A stretch of 64,000 bases of DNA, taken from contig JAEERC010000063.1 of assembly GCA_016285645.1 (NCBI GenBank), forward strand, positions 1 through 64,000. Reading direction: 5' to 3'. A program made the position numbers and the translations under genes. The notes beneath the pieces were generated by a model. It made no database searches and had not been told where the DNA came from. It saw nothing but the letters and a program-made list of their open reading frames with translations. Positions 17,094 to 25,168 of the stretch are shown piece by piece. Position 1 is the first letter of the stretch, and every line of letters starts with the position of its first letter. The stretch comes from Clostridiaceae bacterium. Its GTDB lineage: Bacteria > Bacillota > Clostridia > Oscillospirales > Acutalibacteraceae.

Positions 17094-17474
17094 ATGGCAT
17101 CAGAGAAAATCGCTGCTATGATTGAAGAAATAAAGACTCTTTCAGTTCTTGAGCTCTCAGAGCTTGTTCATGCAGTAGAAGAAGAATTCGGCGTATCCGC
17201 CGCAGCAGCAGTTGCAGTAGCAGGCCCCGTAGCGGCAGGCGCGGCAGCAGCAGAAGAAGAAAAGACTGAGTTCGACGTTATCCTTGCAGAAGTCGGCGCA
17301 GAAAAGATCAAGGTTATCAAGGTTGTCCGTGAACTTACCGGTCTCGGCCTTGCAGAAGCAAAAGCAGTTGTTGACGGCGCTCCCAAGGCTGTCAAGGAAG
17401 CGGTTTCCAAGGAAGACGCTGAAGCTGCGAAGGCAAAACTTGAAGAAGTCGGCGCAAAGGTTGAACTTAAATAA
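17094..17474 (+). CDS. rplL: 50S ribosomal protein L7/L12
   Basis: A 126-aa protein with the dimerising N-terminal helices ([23 protein letters not shown]), an Ala/Val/Gly hinge and the factor-binding C-terminal domain ([25 protein letters not shown], ending KVELK). It recruits translation GTPases. GGAGG precedes the ATG. rpoB normally follows in bacteria, but here a repeat region and a terminator follow. Confidence 0.98.
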   Translation: MASEKIAAMIEEIKTLSVLELSELVHAVEEEFGVSAAAAVAVAGPVAAGAAAAEEEKTEFDVILAEVGAEKIKVIKVVRELTGLGLAEAKAVVDGAPKAVKEAVSKEDAEAAKAKLEEVGAKVELK

Positions 17475-17493
17475 TTTAACCCTTAAATCGATG

Positions 17494-17800
17494 AATCACG
17501 TTCCCTTTCGGGCGCGCAACTTAGGGATTTAACAGCCTCAAAAAACATCCTTCGGCGTAAAACTGCGTTAAAAATGCTCGGAATACACAAAGTATTCCTG
17601 CGCTTTTTGCCTTGTTTTAACACCGAAATCTGATTTTTTGAGGTGCGAAGCAATTTTGAAACAGAAATTTTTCGTCAGAACAATAAACAAAAAAGGGATA
17701 AGGCTCATGCCTATCCCTTTTTTTGAAGCCGTTATGGCGGAAAAGAGCGTTTCAAAATCTATTAAATCCCTTAGCTGTGCGCCCTTTCGGGAGCGTGATT
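17494..17800. repeat. Nested inverted repeats after rplL
   Basis: The outer arms are 17494-17535 and 17759-17800. AATCACG-TCCC, GGGCGC and AGGGATTTAA recur in the same order when the right arm is reverse-complemented. An inner palindrome at 17536-17643 begins CCTCAAAAAA and ends TTTTTTGAGG, with centre GGAATAC-acaa-AGTATTCC. The outer arms enclose the inner palindrome and an intrinsic terminator. No transposase is present. It looks like stacked miniature inverted-repeat elements. Confidence 0.75.
17689..17724 (+). terminator. Terminator of rplJ-rplL
   Basis: AAAGGGATA and TATCCCTTT flank GGC-tcat-GCC, followed by a seven-T run. It lies inside the nested repeat region, 215 nt after the rplL stop. 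Confidence 0.85.
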
Positions 17801-17811
17801 TTTTTGTTTCG

Positions 17812-17840
17812 TTGACACCGTTTTACCTTTGTGATAATAT
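17812..17840 (+). promoter_or_regulatory. Promoter of the secreted PHP gene
   Basis: TTGACA, 17-bp spacer, TAATAT: near-consensus, directly after the right arm of the repeat. The start codon is 30 bp downstream with GGGAGG between. Confidence 0.9.
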
Positions 17841-17869
17841 TGACTCATCAGTTTAAGGGAGGTTCTTCA

Positions 17870-19243
17870 ATGAAAAAAGTAATAAGTCTCGCGCTTGCCT
17901 GCGTTCTTGTTTTCAGTTCGCTCTGCCTGCCCGCGTTTTCCGCAACGGGCAGAAGCAAGGATTACACAATAGTCAGCCCCTACGCGGATGTTGACTGGAG
18001 CACCTGGAACTTTTACAAAACGAATTTCCACACCCACACCACCGCGAGCGACGCGAATGTCGACCTCAATGAAATGGTTATGGAATATTATAAGCAGGGC
18101 TTTGATGTGCTCTGTATAACCGACCACGGCGTTACCGGCAAGGCGTGGAATGAACAGCCCACGCAGCTGCCCCTCTACCTCTATCAGTACATCATCGGCA
18201 ACAAGGTCACTCCTCTTACCGATGAGGAATATGAGGGTGTAACAAGCGGCACATATCCCGTTGACGGTCAGCCCAGGGGCTACGGTATGACCTGCGTAAC
18301 CGGCGGCAATGAGCTCAACGCCCTTACAATTACAAAGTGCCATGTAAACGGCATCTATCTTCCCCCTCACGCGGGCGACAATTATCTCGGCTATGAAAAC
18401 GACCATGAGGGCGCTGTGAAACTCGCCGACGAGGCGGGCGCCTACTCGTTTATCAACCATCCCGGCGACTGGCTCCATTCCAACAGAGACAGGTCCGTGG
18501 TCTCCGACCCCGAAAATGTTCACTATTTCTCCGATATTATTCTCAAATACGATTCCTGCCGCGGCATGGAGATATTCAACGAGAAAAACTCCGTCACCCC
18601 ATATGACAGAGTCCTCTGGGACAATGTGCTTATGGAGTGCCTTCCCTACGGCAAGAATGTAATCGCCTACTCCAACAGCGACGCCCACTCCCTCGATATG
18701 GTTGACTCCTCCTTCGAGATTTTCGTTATGCCCGAAAACACCGAAGAAAATGTCAAGGAGGCGGTTCTCAACGGCGTGTTCTTCTGCACCACAAGGAACC
18801 TGCCCGCCGATGAGGATATAGGGCCCGAAGAGGGCTTCAATGTAAGAAATCAGGGCCTTGATTACCCCGAATTCACAGAGGTATCCGTTGACGGCCACAC
18901 CGTCACCGTGAAGGTGAGAAACTGCAACACCCTCAACTGGGTCGCGAACGGTAAGGTAATCGCCGGGAGCGCGGTTGACGAGTCCGCCGAGGAAGCGGAG
19001 TTCACTCTCGACCTTGACACAATAGAAGGCGCGGAGAACTTCCTCTATGTGCGCGCGCAGATTTACGGCAAGGGCGGCTGCACGGTTACCCAGGCGCTCG
19101 TGCTTGACGACGGCAGCGAGCCGCTCAAATACGAACCGGACACTTCGTCCTCCGCGAAGGTTGACCACTTCTTCTACCGTCTGTTCTCAACAAGATTCGC
19201 TGTTCTCGTTCAGCTTATAATCGACAGAATCAAGAACGGTTGA
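17870..19243 (+). CDS. Secreted PHP-domain (metal-dependent phosphoesterase-like) protein
   Basis: A 457-aa protein from ATG 17870 (GGGAGG upstream; the track start 17831 lies within the promoter). The signal peptide is MKKVISLALACVLVFSSLCL...AFSATG. A PHP domain follows: the metal-binding HTHTTASD motif, then DVLCITDHGV, FINHPGDW and SNSDAHSL, all with the expected His/Asp ligands. A beta-rich domain (about 340-420, ending LYVRAQIYGKGG) follows, and the C-terminus is FFYRLFSTRFAVLVQLIIDRIKNG, an amphipathic/hydrophobic helix. PHP proteins hydrolyse phosphoesters; an exported one may act on nucleotides or sugar phosphates outside the cell. The substrate is unknown. Confidence 0.85.
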   Translation: MKKVISLALACVLVFSSLCLPAFSATGRSKDYTIVSPYADVDWSTWNFYKTNFHTHTTASDANVDLNEMVMEYYKQGFDVLCITDHGVTGKAWNEQPTQLPLYLYQYIIGNKVTPLTDEEYEGVTSGTYPVDGQPRGYGMTCVTGGNELNALTITKCHVNGIYLPPHAGDNYLGYENDHEGAVKLADEAGAYSFINHPGDWLHSNRDRSVVSDPENVHYFSDIILKYDSCRGMEIFNEKNSVTPYDRVLWDNVLMECLPYGKNVIAYSNSDAHSLDMVDSSFEIFVMPENTEENVKEAVLNGVFFCTTRNLPADEDIGPEEGFNVRNQGLDYPEFTEVSVDGHTVTVKVRNCNTLNWVANGKVIAGSAVDESAEEAEFTLDLDTIEGAENFLYVRAQIYGKGGCTVTQALVLDDGSEPLKYEPDTSSSAKVDHFFYRLFSTRFAVLVQLIIDRIKNG

Positions 19244-19256
19244 TAACATCAATAAC

Positions 19257-19290
19257 AAAACCGCTCATCGTGTGATGAGCGGTTATTTTA
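19257..19290. terminator. Bidirectional terminator between converging genes
   Basis: AACCGCTCATC, loop GTGT, GATGAGCGGTT, then ATTTTA. It lies between the convergent PHP gene (+) and amidase (-) and touches the amidase stop codon. Confidence 0.85.
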
Positions 19291-20691
19291 TGCGTCGGTT
19301 TTTATTCCGAGTTCCTTCGCTATCGCCTGCGTGAGCCCTTTTATATAGGCATCGCGGTTGTTTATTATCAAAGCGAGGTCGCCGTCGTTGTTTATATACC
19401 CGAGCTCGAGAAGATAGGTCTCAAGCCCCGTCACGGAGTTTCTGCTCTCGTTTTCGTCGTGATTGAACTCGGCGCTGCGCCCGTCAATATACGCGCCGGT
19501 CGCGACTCCTCCGGTCTCCCTGAGCATAAAATAATAGGTTATGCGGTCAACCGGTATGTTATACGGCTCATAGCCGTATTTTTTCGCTATTTCCTTCGAT
19601 CTGGCGATTTCCGTCTTGCCGAAGGTGCGGATATATACCCCCGTGCCCACACGGCAGAATTCCTGCGCTGAGGGCTGAATACCGGCGGATTGCGTAATAC
19701 TTTTGACCATGGAATCCGCGAAAGCCGTGTCGTCGCCGTAAGCGCAGTAGATCTGAAGACCGTGGGCGGAGGTTGTTTTGCTGCCGGCGGTGGCGTTGAA
19801 ATGCACGCAGAAGCAGTATTTAGCGCCCGAGAGATTCGCCCTTTCCACTCTGCCGTCCTTGCAGTATGAGGCGGCTGAGGTCATTTTGTCGGGCTTTTCG
19901 TCGCCGTTTCGCGTCATCTTCACTTTAAGCCCGAGCCCCTCAAGCGATTTTTTAAGCGCCTTCGCGTACTCAATGGTAAAATCGCATTCCCTGTAGCCCT
20001 TATAGACCGCGCCCGAGTCCGCCCCGCCGTGGCCCGCGTCAATCACAACATCGTAAACATCATCGGGAAGCGCCGCCTCCTCAATTCTCATAGCAAGGCA
20101 GTTGAGCGTCTTTTTGCCCGTACTGTATCTTGTAAAGCCGATGTTCACAAGGTTGTTTCTGCCGTTTTTCGTCACGGTGTAATAGTTGACCGCGGGATAG
20201 TCGCTCTCCTCCTTAGCCGAAACAAACACTTTCTTGCTGTCGGTCACAATTCTGAAAAGCACGCAGTAATCGCCCTGCGCGAGCTCATCAAGGCAGATGC
20301 CCGAGTTTATATACCGCGAGGACTGAAACCTGATTTTGCCGCCCTCACGGGTGCATTCAAGCACTATTTCGGTATCCTTCTCACTGCTGTTTCGCAGAAC
20401 AAGCCCCATCCTCACAAAGCCGGGGTAAAGGGCTTCGTCAACCTCTCCTTCAAGGTGGAGGTGACTGCCGTAAATATAAAACTGAGTTATAACCACATCG
20501 GAAGCCTCTACATCGCCGAGCAGTATTTTCTGAACCTCGGTGTCCGCTTTCGGGGCGCTGACTTTATCCTTGCTTTTGAAGGCGTAAATCAGCGCGAGAG
20601 TGAGGGTGTCCAGTATGAGGAGCGCGGCGACAATAACCGCAAGCAGCTGCAGTCTGTTGCTTTTCAGTTTTTTGAAAAAGCCCTGTTTCAT
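19288..20691 (-). CDS. Membrane-anchored N-acetylmuramoyl-L-alanine amidase (Amidase_3)
   Basis: A 467-aa protein. A short basic N-terminus precedes TM helix 13-36 (LQLLAVIVAALLILDTLTLALIY), so it is an anchored ectoenzyme. Residues 60-200 are a beta-rich unknown domain. Residues about 212-460 are an Amidase_3 domain: zinc ligands His221 (IDAGHGG) and Glu235 (YRECDF), then a third His (CVHFNAT) and the catalytic Glu region GLETYLLELGYINN. It cleaves the lactyl-amide bond between muramic acid and the stem peptide during wall remodelling or cell separation. AGGAG precedes the ATG. It stands alone between two terminators. Confidence 0.9.
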   Translation of the reverse strand: MKQGFFKKLKSNRLQLLAVIVAALLILDTLTLALIYAFKSKDKVSAPKADTEVQKILLGDVEASDVVITQFYIYGSHLHLEGEVDEALYPGFVRMGLVLRNSSEKDTEIVLECTREGGKIRFQSSRYINSGICLDELAQGDYCVLFRIVTDSKKVFVSAKEESDYPAVNYYTVTKNGRNNLVNIGFTRYSTGKKTLNCLAMRIEEAALPDDVYDVVIDAGHGGADSGAVYKGYRECDFTIEYAKALKKSLEGLGLKVKMTRNGDEKPDKMTSAASYCKDGRVERANLSGAKYCFCVHFNATAGSKTTSAHGLQIYCAYGDDTAFADSMVKSITQSAGIQPSAQEFCRVGTGVYIRTFGKTEIARSKEIAKKYGYEPYNIPVDRITYYFMLRETGGVATGAYIDGRSAEFNHDENESRNSVTGLETYLLELGYINNDGDLALIINNRDAYIKGLTQAIAKELGIKTDA

Positions 20692-20783
20692 CGCTTCTCC
20701 TCTTTAAAACACCCGTTTTTTGCCCTCTGAGCGCCGATTTCACGCGGAATATGATAAAACGGGAGTAAACTTACATTTCAATC

Positions 20784-20820
20784 AAAAAAGGCGTTATCCG
20801 AGAGGAAACGCCTTTTTTTG
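20784..20820 (-). terminator. Terminator of the ddl-DUF1934-argS operon
   Basis: On the minus strand AAAAAAAGGCGTTT pairs with AACGCCTTTTTT. It lies 5 nt past the argS stop codon. The stem is symmetrical, so it may also work on the plus strand. Confidence 0.9.
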
Positions 20821-20824
20821 CTTT

Positions 20825-22567
20825 TTACATTGATTCGGGAACCGTGATTTTGAACATTGAAAGAATGTTCGCGAGCACCGTTTTTACGCAGAGGCACAGC
20901 GAAAGCCGCGCCTGAGTGAGACGCTCTTCGCCGCAATCGACATGGCAGGCGTTGTAGAATTTGTGGAAAAGCGTCGCGAGGTCGATGGCGTAGCGGGTAA
21001 TTTTCGCCGGGTCGTAATTTGCCGCCGATGAGATGATTTCGTCCGTAAGAGCGGCGAGGTGGAGTATAAGCTCCTTTTCCTCTTTTGCCTCGAGCAGGGC
21101 GAGTTCATCCGGCGAACACGGACGGCTGACAGTTCCGTTTGCCTCAAGCTTCTTTATGATGCTGCAGATTCTCGCGTGGGCGTTCTGGCAGTAATAGACA
21201 GGGTTCTGCGAACTCTGCTCAACTGCTAAATCGAGGTCGAAATCCATCTGCGAGCCGGGTTCTCTCATATTGAAAAGGAACCTTACCGCGTCAATCGGAA
21301 TCTCCTCAAGCAGGTCGGTGAGCGTAATCGCCTTGCCCGTTCTCTTGCTCATCTTCACAACCTGACCGTCCCTTGTAAGGTTGACAAGCTGCATAAGCAC
21401 TATGTCGAGTTTGTCGCCGTCAAGGCCGACGGCGTCAAGAGCGCCTTTCATACGCGCCACATGGCCGTGATGGTCCGCGCCCCATATATCTATGGCTCTG
21501 TCGAAGCCCCTTGCGAATTTGTTGCGGTGATAGGCGATATCCGCCGCGAAATAGGTCGGGTTGCCGTTCCGGCGTATAAGAACCTCGTCCTTAAGACCGA
21601 GTTTTTCAATATCCTCGGGGCTTTTGCCCTCTTTGGCGAGGCGCTCCGCGAGTATCTGCGAATTTTTGTACCAGAGCGCGCCGTCCTTTTCGTAGGCGAG
21701 GTCTTTACTTTTGAGAATCTCGACTGTTTCGCTTATTTCGCCGCTTTCGTGCAGGGTGCTCTCGTGGAACCAGGTGTCGTACTCAATGCGGTATTTCGTG
21801 AGGTTTTCCCTCATCGCGGCAATATTTTTGGGCAGGGCGAAATCAACAAGCGCCTTTCTGCGCTCCTCCTCGGATTTCGCGATGTATGAGTCGCCGTAAA
21901 CCGAGGCGAATTCCTTGGCTCTCTCGGTTATATCCGCGCCGTGGTAGGAATCCTCGGGCAGTTCGGGGGCGTTCTCACCCTCGTACAGCTGACGGTATCT
22001 TATATCGAGCGAAAGAGCGAATTTGTCAATCTGATTGCCCGCGTCGTTGATGTAAAACTCACGGCTCACATCGTAGCCCGCGAAATCGAGCACGGCTGCA
22101 AGGCAGTCGCCCAGAGCACCGCCTCTCGCGTTGCCCATGTGCATAGGTCCCGTGGGGTTGGCGGAGACAAATTCAACATTTATTTTTCTGCCTTTTCCGT
22201 AATCGGAGCGGCCGTAATCGTTGCCTTTTTCGAGTATGTCCTCAATTACCGCGCCGTAGAACGAGCTGCCGTAAAAGAAGTTGATAAAGCCCGGTCCCGC
22301 GACCTCGACCTTATCGAAAAAAGTGTCCTCAAGCCGCATATTATCAACAAGAATCTCGGCTATTTTGCGCGGAGCCATATGCAGCTCGCGAGCCCATACC
22401 ATAGCCGCGTTTGAGGAGATATCGCCGTTCTTTCTGTCGGCGGGAACCTCGGTGTTGAAGCCGGGCAGGGCGGTTTCGGGGAAGAGCCCCTGAGCCACGG
22501 CTGCGCCCGCCGCCTCCGTTATTGCGGTGCGAACGGATGTATGCGATTTTTTAACAAGCAGTGACAT
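20825..22567 (-). CDS. argS: Arginyl-tRNA synthetase
   Basis: A 580-aa class I synthetase. It has the N-terminal Add1 domain, the HIGH-type motif in NPTGPMHMGNARGG, GADHHGHVARMKGAL, the KMSK motif VVKMSKRTGKAIT, and the DALR anticodon-binding domain with YCQNAHARI. The length is normal. It begins inside the end of the DUF1934 gene (17-nt overlap) with AAGGAGG 11 nt upstream, so it is cotranscribed with ddl and DUF1934. No T-box leader is present within the operon. Confidence 0.97.
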   Translation of the reverse strand: MSLLVKKSHTSVRTAITEAAGAAVAQGLFPETALPGFNTEVPADRKNGDISSNAAMVWARELHMAPRKIAEILVDNMRLEDTFFDKVEVAGPGFINFFYGSSFYGAVIEDILEKGNDYGRSDYGKGRKINVEFVSANPTGPMHMGNARGGALGDCLAAVLDFAGYDVSREFYINDAGNQIDKFALSLDIRYRQLYEGENAPELPEDSYHGADITERAKEFASVYGDSYIAKSEEERRKALVDFALPKNIAAMRENLTKYRIEYDTWFHESTLHESGEISETVEILKSKDLAYEKDGALWYKNSQILAERLAKEGKSPEDIEKLGLKDEVLIRRNGNPTYFAADIAYHRNKFARGFDRAIDIWGADHHGHVARMKGALDAVGLDGDKLDIVLMQLVNLTRDGQVVKMSKRTGKAITLTDLLEEIPIDAVRFLFNMREPGSQMDFDLDLAVEQSSQNPVYYCQNAHARICSIIKKLEANGTVSRPCSPDELALLEAKEEKELILHLAALTDEIISSAANYDPAKITRYAIDLATLFHKFYNACHVDCGEERLTQARLSLCLCVKTVLANILSMFKITVPESM

Positions 22568-22988
22568 TGTCTGCCGCCTCCTTAAGGGTAATTGTCATTT
22601 TGTTTTTCGAGGCGAGCCCCGAGTTGAAATCGAGCGAGTAACTGAGTTCCAGAGTGCCGCCGTTTTCGCCGATTTGCGAACGCACGCTTTCGGCGTAAAC
22701 TCCTATTGTGAACTCGCCGTAGGGCGTCTCGTAAAAGCAGGTGTGGCGCACGCCTTCCTCGATTATAAGCTGGGTGTTGAACGCGCCCTCGCGCAGCACC
22801 TCAACCCGCTTTTTATCCGTGACTTTTATCTTTATCTGAGAACTTGCCGGGTCAAATCCGCTCTCGTTGTAACTGAGCGAATAGGAGTTTTCATCGCCTT
22901 CGTATGAGCACACGGCGCTGAACTCGGATTCCGATTTTTCGCCGTCCTGCTCGTGCATATCTTTAAGGGTAAGAATAAAATTTTTCAT
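22551..22988 (-). CDS. DUF1934 (YwiB-like) beta-barrel protein
   Basis: A 145-aa cytoplasmic protein with the alternating beta-strand pattern and the GDENSYSLSYNESG and TLELSYSLDFNSG segments of the DUF1934/YwiB family. That family is usually found next to argS in Firmicutes, as here. Structures of relatives are lipocalin-like barrels with unknown ligand. It overlaps ddl by 4 nt (ATGA) and argS by 17 nt, so the three genes are translationally coupled. Confidence 0.85.
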   Translation of the reverse strand: MKNFILTLKDMHEQDGEKSESEFSAVCSYEGDENSYSLSYNESGFDPASSQIKIKVTDKKRVEVLREGAFNTQLIIEEGVRHTCFYETPYGEFTIGVYAESVRSQIGENGGTLELSYSLDFNSGLASKNKMTITLKEAADNVTAC

Positions 22989-24040
22989 TGTCTTTCGAGC
23001 GCCAGGGTGAGCAGTTTGTCAAGCAGTTCGGAGTAGGGGACACCCGACGCCTCGAAAAGTTTCGGATACATACTGATTGATGTGAAGCCCGGAATTGTGT
23101 TCGGCTCGTTTAGAAGTATGGCGCCGTCGCTCTTGCGCACAAAGAAATCCACTCTCGCGAGTCCCGAGCAGCCAAGGGCGGTGTATGCCCTGCAGGCGGC
23201 TTTGCGCACCGCCTCAATTGTTTCTTCAGGCAGTTTCGCGGGTATATTGAGTTCCGTTCTGTTTGCGAGATATTTCGCGTCGTAGTCATAAAATTCGTTG
23301 CAGGGCACTATTTCGCCCACGGTCGAGGCAACGGGATTATCATTGCCCATAACCGCGCACTCAACCTCATGGCCGACTATCGCCTCTTCGAGAACAACCT
23401 TTCTGTCGTGCCGGAAAGCGGTCTCAAACGCGGCGGGGAGATCCTCCTCCGAGTCAACCTTGGTAATGCCTACGGACGAGCCTGCGTTGGCGGGCTTTAC
23501 GAACAGCGGAAAGCCGAGATACTCCTTTGCCTGCCTTATGGCAGACTCGTGATTCTTACGGTATGAGCCGATTGTGAACGCGAGCCATTTCGCCTGCGGA
23601 ATGTGTGAGTAATCGGCTATGGCGTTGGTCATCGCCTTGTCCATACAAACCGCCGAGGAGAGCATATCGCAGCCCACAAACGGTATTCCCGAAAGGGCGA
23701 GAAGCCCCTGAACCGAGCCGTCCTCGCCGTTTCTGCCGTGAAGTACGGGGAAGCAGATATCAAACGAAATCACCGAGCCGCGCTCCGTGATAACGCCGTG
23801 ATGGCTTCTGTCGGGCGAGAGCACCGCGCGAACGAGCATCGACTTGTCCTCAAGCCATTTGTCACCGGGCAGGTTCGCCGTGTCGCCCTTGTAGATATAC
23901 CATTTCCCGTCCTTAGTTATGCCGAGTTTTGTCACCTCGTATTTGTCGGCGGGAATGTTTTCAATAACGGATTTGGCGGAGATGAGCGACACGTCGTGCT
24001 CGCTTGAAACGCCGCCGAAAAGAACCAGTACTTTTTTCAT
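22985..24040 (-). CDS. ddl: D-alanine--D-alanine ligase
   Basis: A 351-aa ATP-grasp enzyme making the D-Ala-D-Ala dipeptide for peptidoglycan. It has MKKVLVLFGGVSSEHDVSL at the N-terminus, FPVLHGRNGEDGSVQGLL, the ATP-binding KPANAGSSVGI and the omega-loop segment FYDYDAKY. The last is typical of standard Ddl rather than D-Ala-D-Lac ligases, so glycopeptide-resistance-type chemistry is unlikely. It is first in an operon with DUF1934 and argS. GAGGTG precedes the ATG. Confidence 0.95.
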   Translation of the reverse strand: MKKVLVLFGGVSSEHDVSLISAKSVIENIPADKYEVTKLGITKDGKWYIYKGDTANLPGDKWLEDKSMLVRAVLSPDRSHHGVITERGSVISFDICFPVLHGRNGEDGSVQGLLALSGIPFVGCDMLSSAVCMDKAMTNAIADYSHIPQAKWLAFTIGSYRKNHESAIRQAKEYLGFPLFVKPANAGSSVGITKVDSEEDLPAAFETAFRHDRKVVLEEAIVGHEVECAVMGNDNPVASTVGEIVPCNEFYDYDAKYLANRTELNIPAKLPEETIEAVRKAACRAYTALGCSGLARVDFFVRKSDGAILLNEPNTIPGFTSISMYPKLFEASGVPYSELLDKLLTLALERQ

Positions 24041-24207
24041 ATAAACACCTCGCAGGGGTAATTTTTTACAAGTTTACATATATTACCACATATATAAAAA
24101 TTAGTCAAATACAATGAATATTCACGGAAGTTTGCCCCTTGTTTTTCCGCCGTGCCCGTGAAAACCCGAAAAATCGAAAAAATCGCTCCCTTTTATATAA
24201 ATAATAC

Positions 24208-24236
24208 TTTACAAATTAATATAGTAGTAGTATAAT
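24208..24236 (+). promoter_or_regulatory. Promoter of the 24281 gene and gyrBA
   Basis: TTTACA, 17-bp spacer, TATAAT, 44 bp upstream of the start codon. It lies in the 240-bp AT-rich gap between divergent ddl and the gyr cluster and probably drives the unknown gene with gyrB and gyrA. I see no clear minus-strand promoter. Confidence 0.75.
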
Positions 24237-24280
24237 CTATATGTTATCTCTATATATAAAAGAATATAAGGAGCGAAAAA

Positions 24281-25153
24281 ATGGACGACATCAATTTAAT
24301 TCTCGAGCGGATTTACAACAATCTCACTCTCACGCTTGCGGGCTGCGGTTTCGTGCCCGAATACCCCGAAGGCACACAGCGCGGCGCCGTGCCCATCGTG
24401 ACCGACGGCAACAAAAAAATAATCTCGTTCAGGGGCGAGGGCAAGGCAATCAAAATCGAGTATTTCGACAAACGCCTGACGGTGTCCGGAGCGCTCAAGG
24501 ACGGCGAAATTTCCGACGGCGACCTCGCGATTATCTCGAACTCGATTCTCGACCCCGAGGATGTTGACGACAAGCAGATAAAATATTTCTCCAACGAAAT
24601 CGCCGAGAGCGTAACCGAAAGGTTCAGCCCGGCCGCGGAGAAGAAAGTCAGAAAGCAGAAAGCCCCTCAGACCATATCGAAAAACAAGGTCGAGAACGGC
24701 GGAATGTCCTACGATGAGACAACGCTCGCCAGCAGAATAGCGGGCATCTATCCCCGGCTCAAGGATGAATACAAAAAGAATTACGAAACCTACGGCACGC
24801 TGCTCGCCGACGAATTCTTCACCGAGCACGCCAACGCCGTTATCATCGATACAATCAGGCGCAACAATCCCAACGAGATGAAAAAGCTTTTCGCCATTCT
24901 CAACGAGCTCTATCTCGACGGCACAAACAACACCCAGAGTCTGATAGCCGTAACAATTCTCGGTTCGCTTGACAACGATATGCAGCTTCTCGCGAACTGC
25001 ACCGGCTATATGACTCCCGAGCTGCTCTCGCCCGTTGTCAGGGTCAACAAATATCTCGCGACCAGCAAAAACGCGAAGCTCCGCCTTGAAAATCCGCCGG
25101 CTTACAAACCGAAAAAGAAAAAGAACTTTCTCGGCAGCCGCATTGAAAAATAA
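24281..25153 (+). CDS. Unknown cytoplasmic protein upstream of gyrB
   Basis: A 290-aa protein I do not recognise. Residues 1-120 form a compact alpha/beta part (LTLAGCGFVPEYPEGTQRG, ISFRGEGKAIKIEYFDKRLTV). A Lys-rich linker (EKKVRKQKAPQTISKNK) leads to an all-helical part (about 145-275) with EYKKNYETYGTLLADEFF and NEMKKLFAILNELYLDG. The tail is basic (KPKKKKNFLGSRIEK). AAGGAG precedes the ATG. It ends 15 bp before gyrB, and the arrangement suggests one operon. The helical part might bind a partner, but no function can be assigned. Confidence 0.7.
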   Translation: MDDINLILERIYNNLTLTLAGCGFVPEYPEGTQRGAVPIVTDGNKKIISFRGEGKAIKIEYFDKRLTVSGALKDGEISDGDLAIISNSILDPEDVDDKQIKYFSNEIAESVTERFSPAAEKKVRKQKAPQTISKNKVENGGMSYDETTLASRIAGIYPRLKDEYKKNYETYGTLLADEFFTEHANAVIIDTIRRNNPNEMKKLFAILNELYLDGTNNTQSLIAVTILGSLDNDMQLLANCTGYMTPELLSPVVRVNKYLATSKNAKLRLENPPAYKPKKKKNFLGSRIEK

Positions 25154-25168
25154 GTGAGGAACTCAGAA

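Noticed and set aside
17867-19168. 433-aa minus-strand ORF
   Set aside because: It is the antisense shadow of the secreted PHP gene, which has a signal peptide, catalytic motifs, promoter and ribosome binding site.
20029-22907. Plus-strand ORFs opposite the amidase, argS and DUF1934
   Set aside because: All lie antisense to genes with clear family motifs and lack ribosome binding sites.
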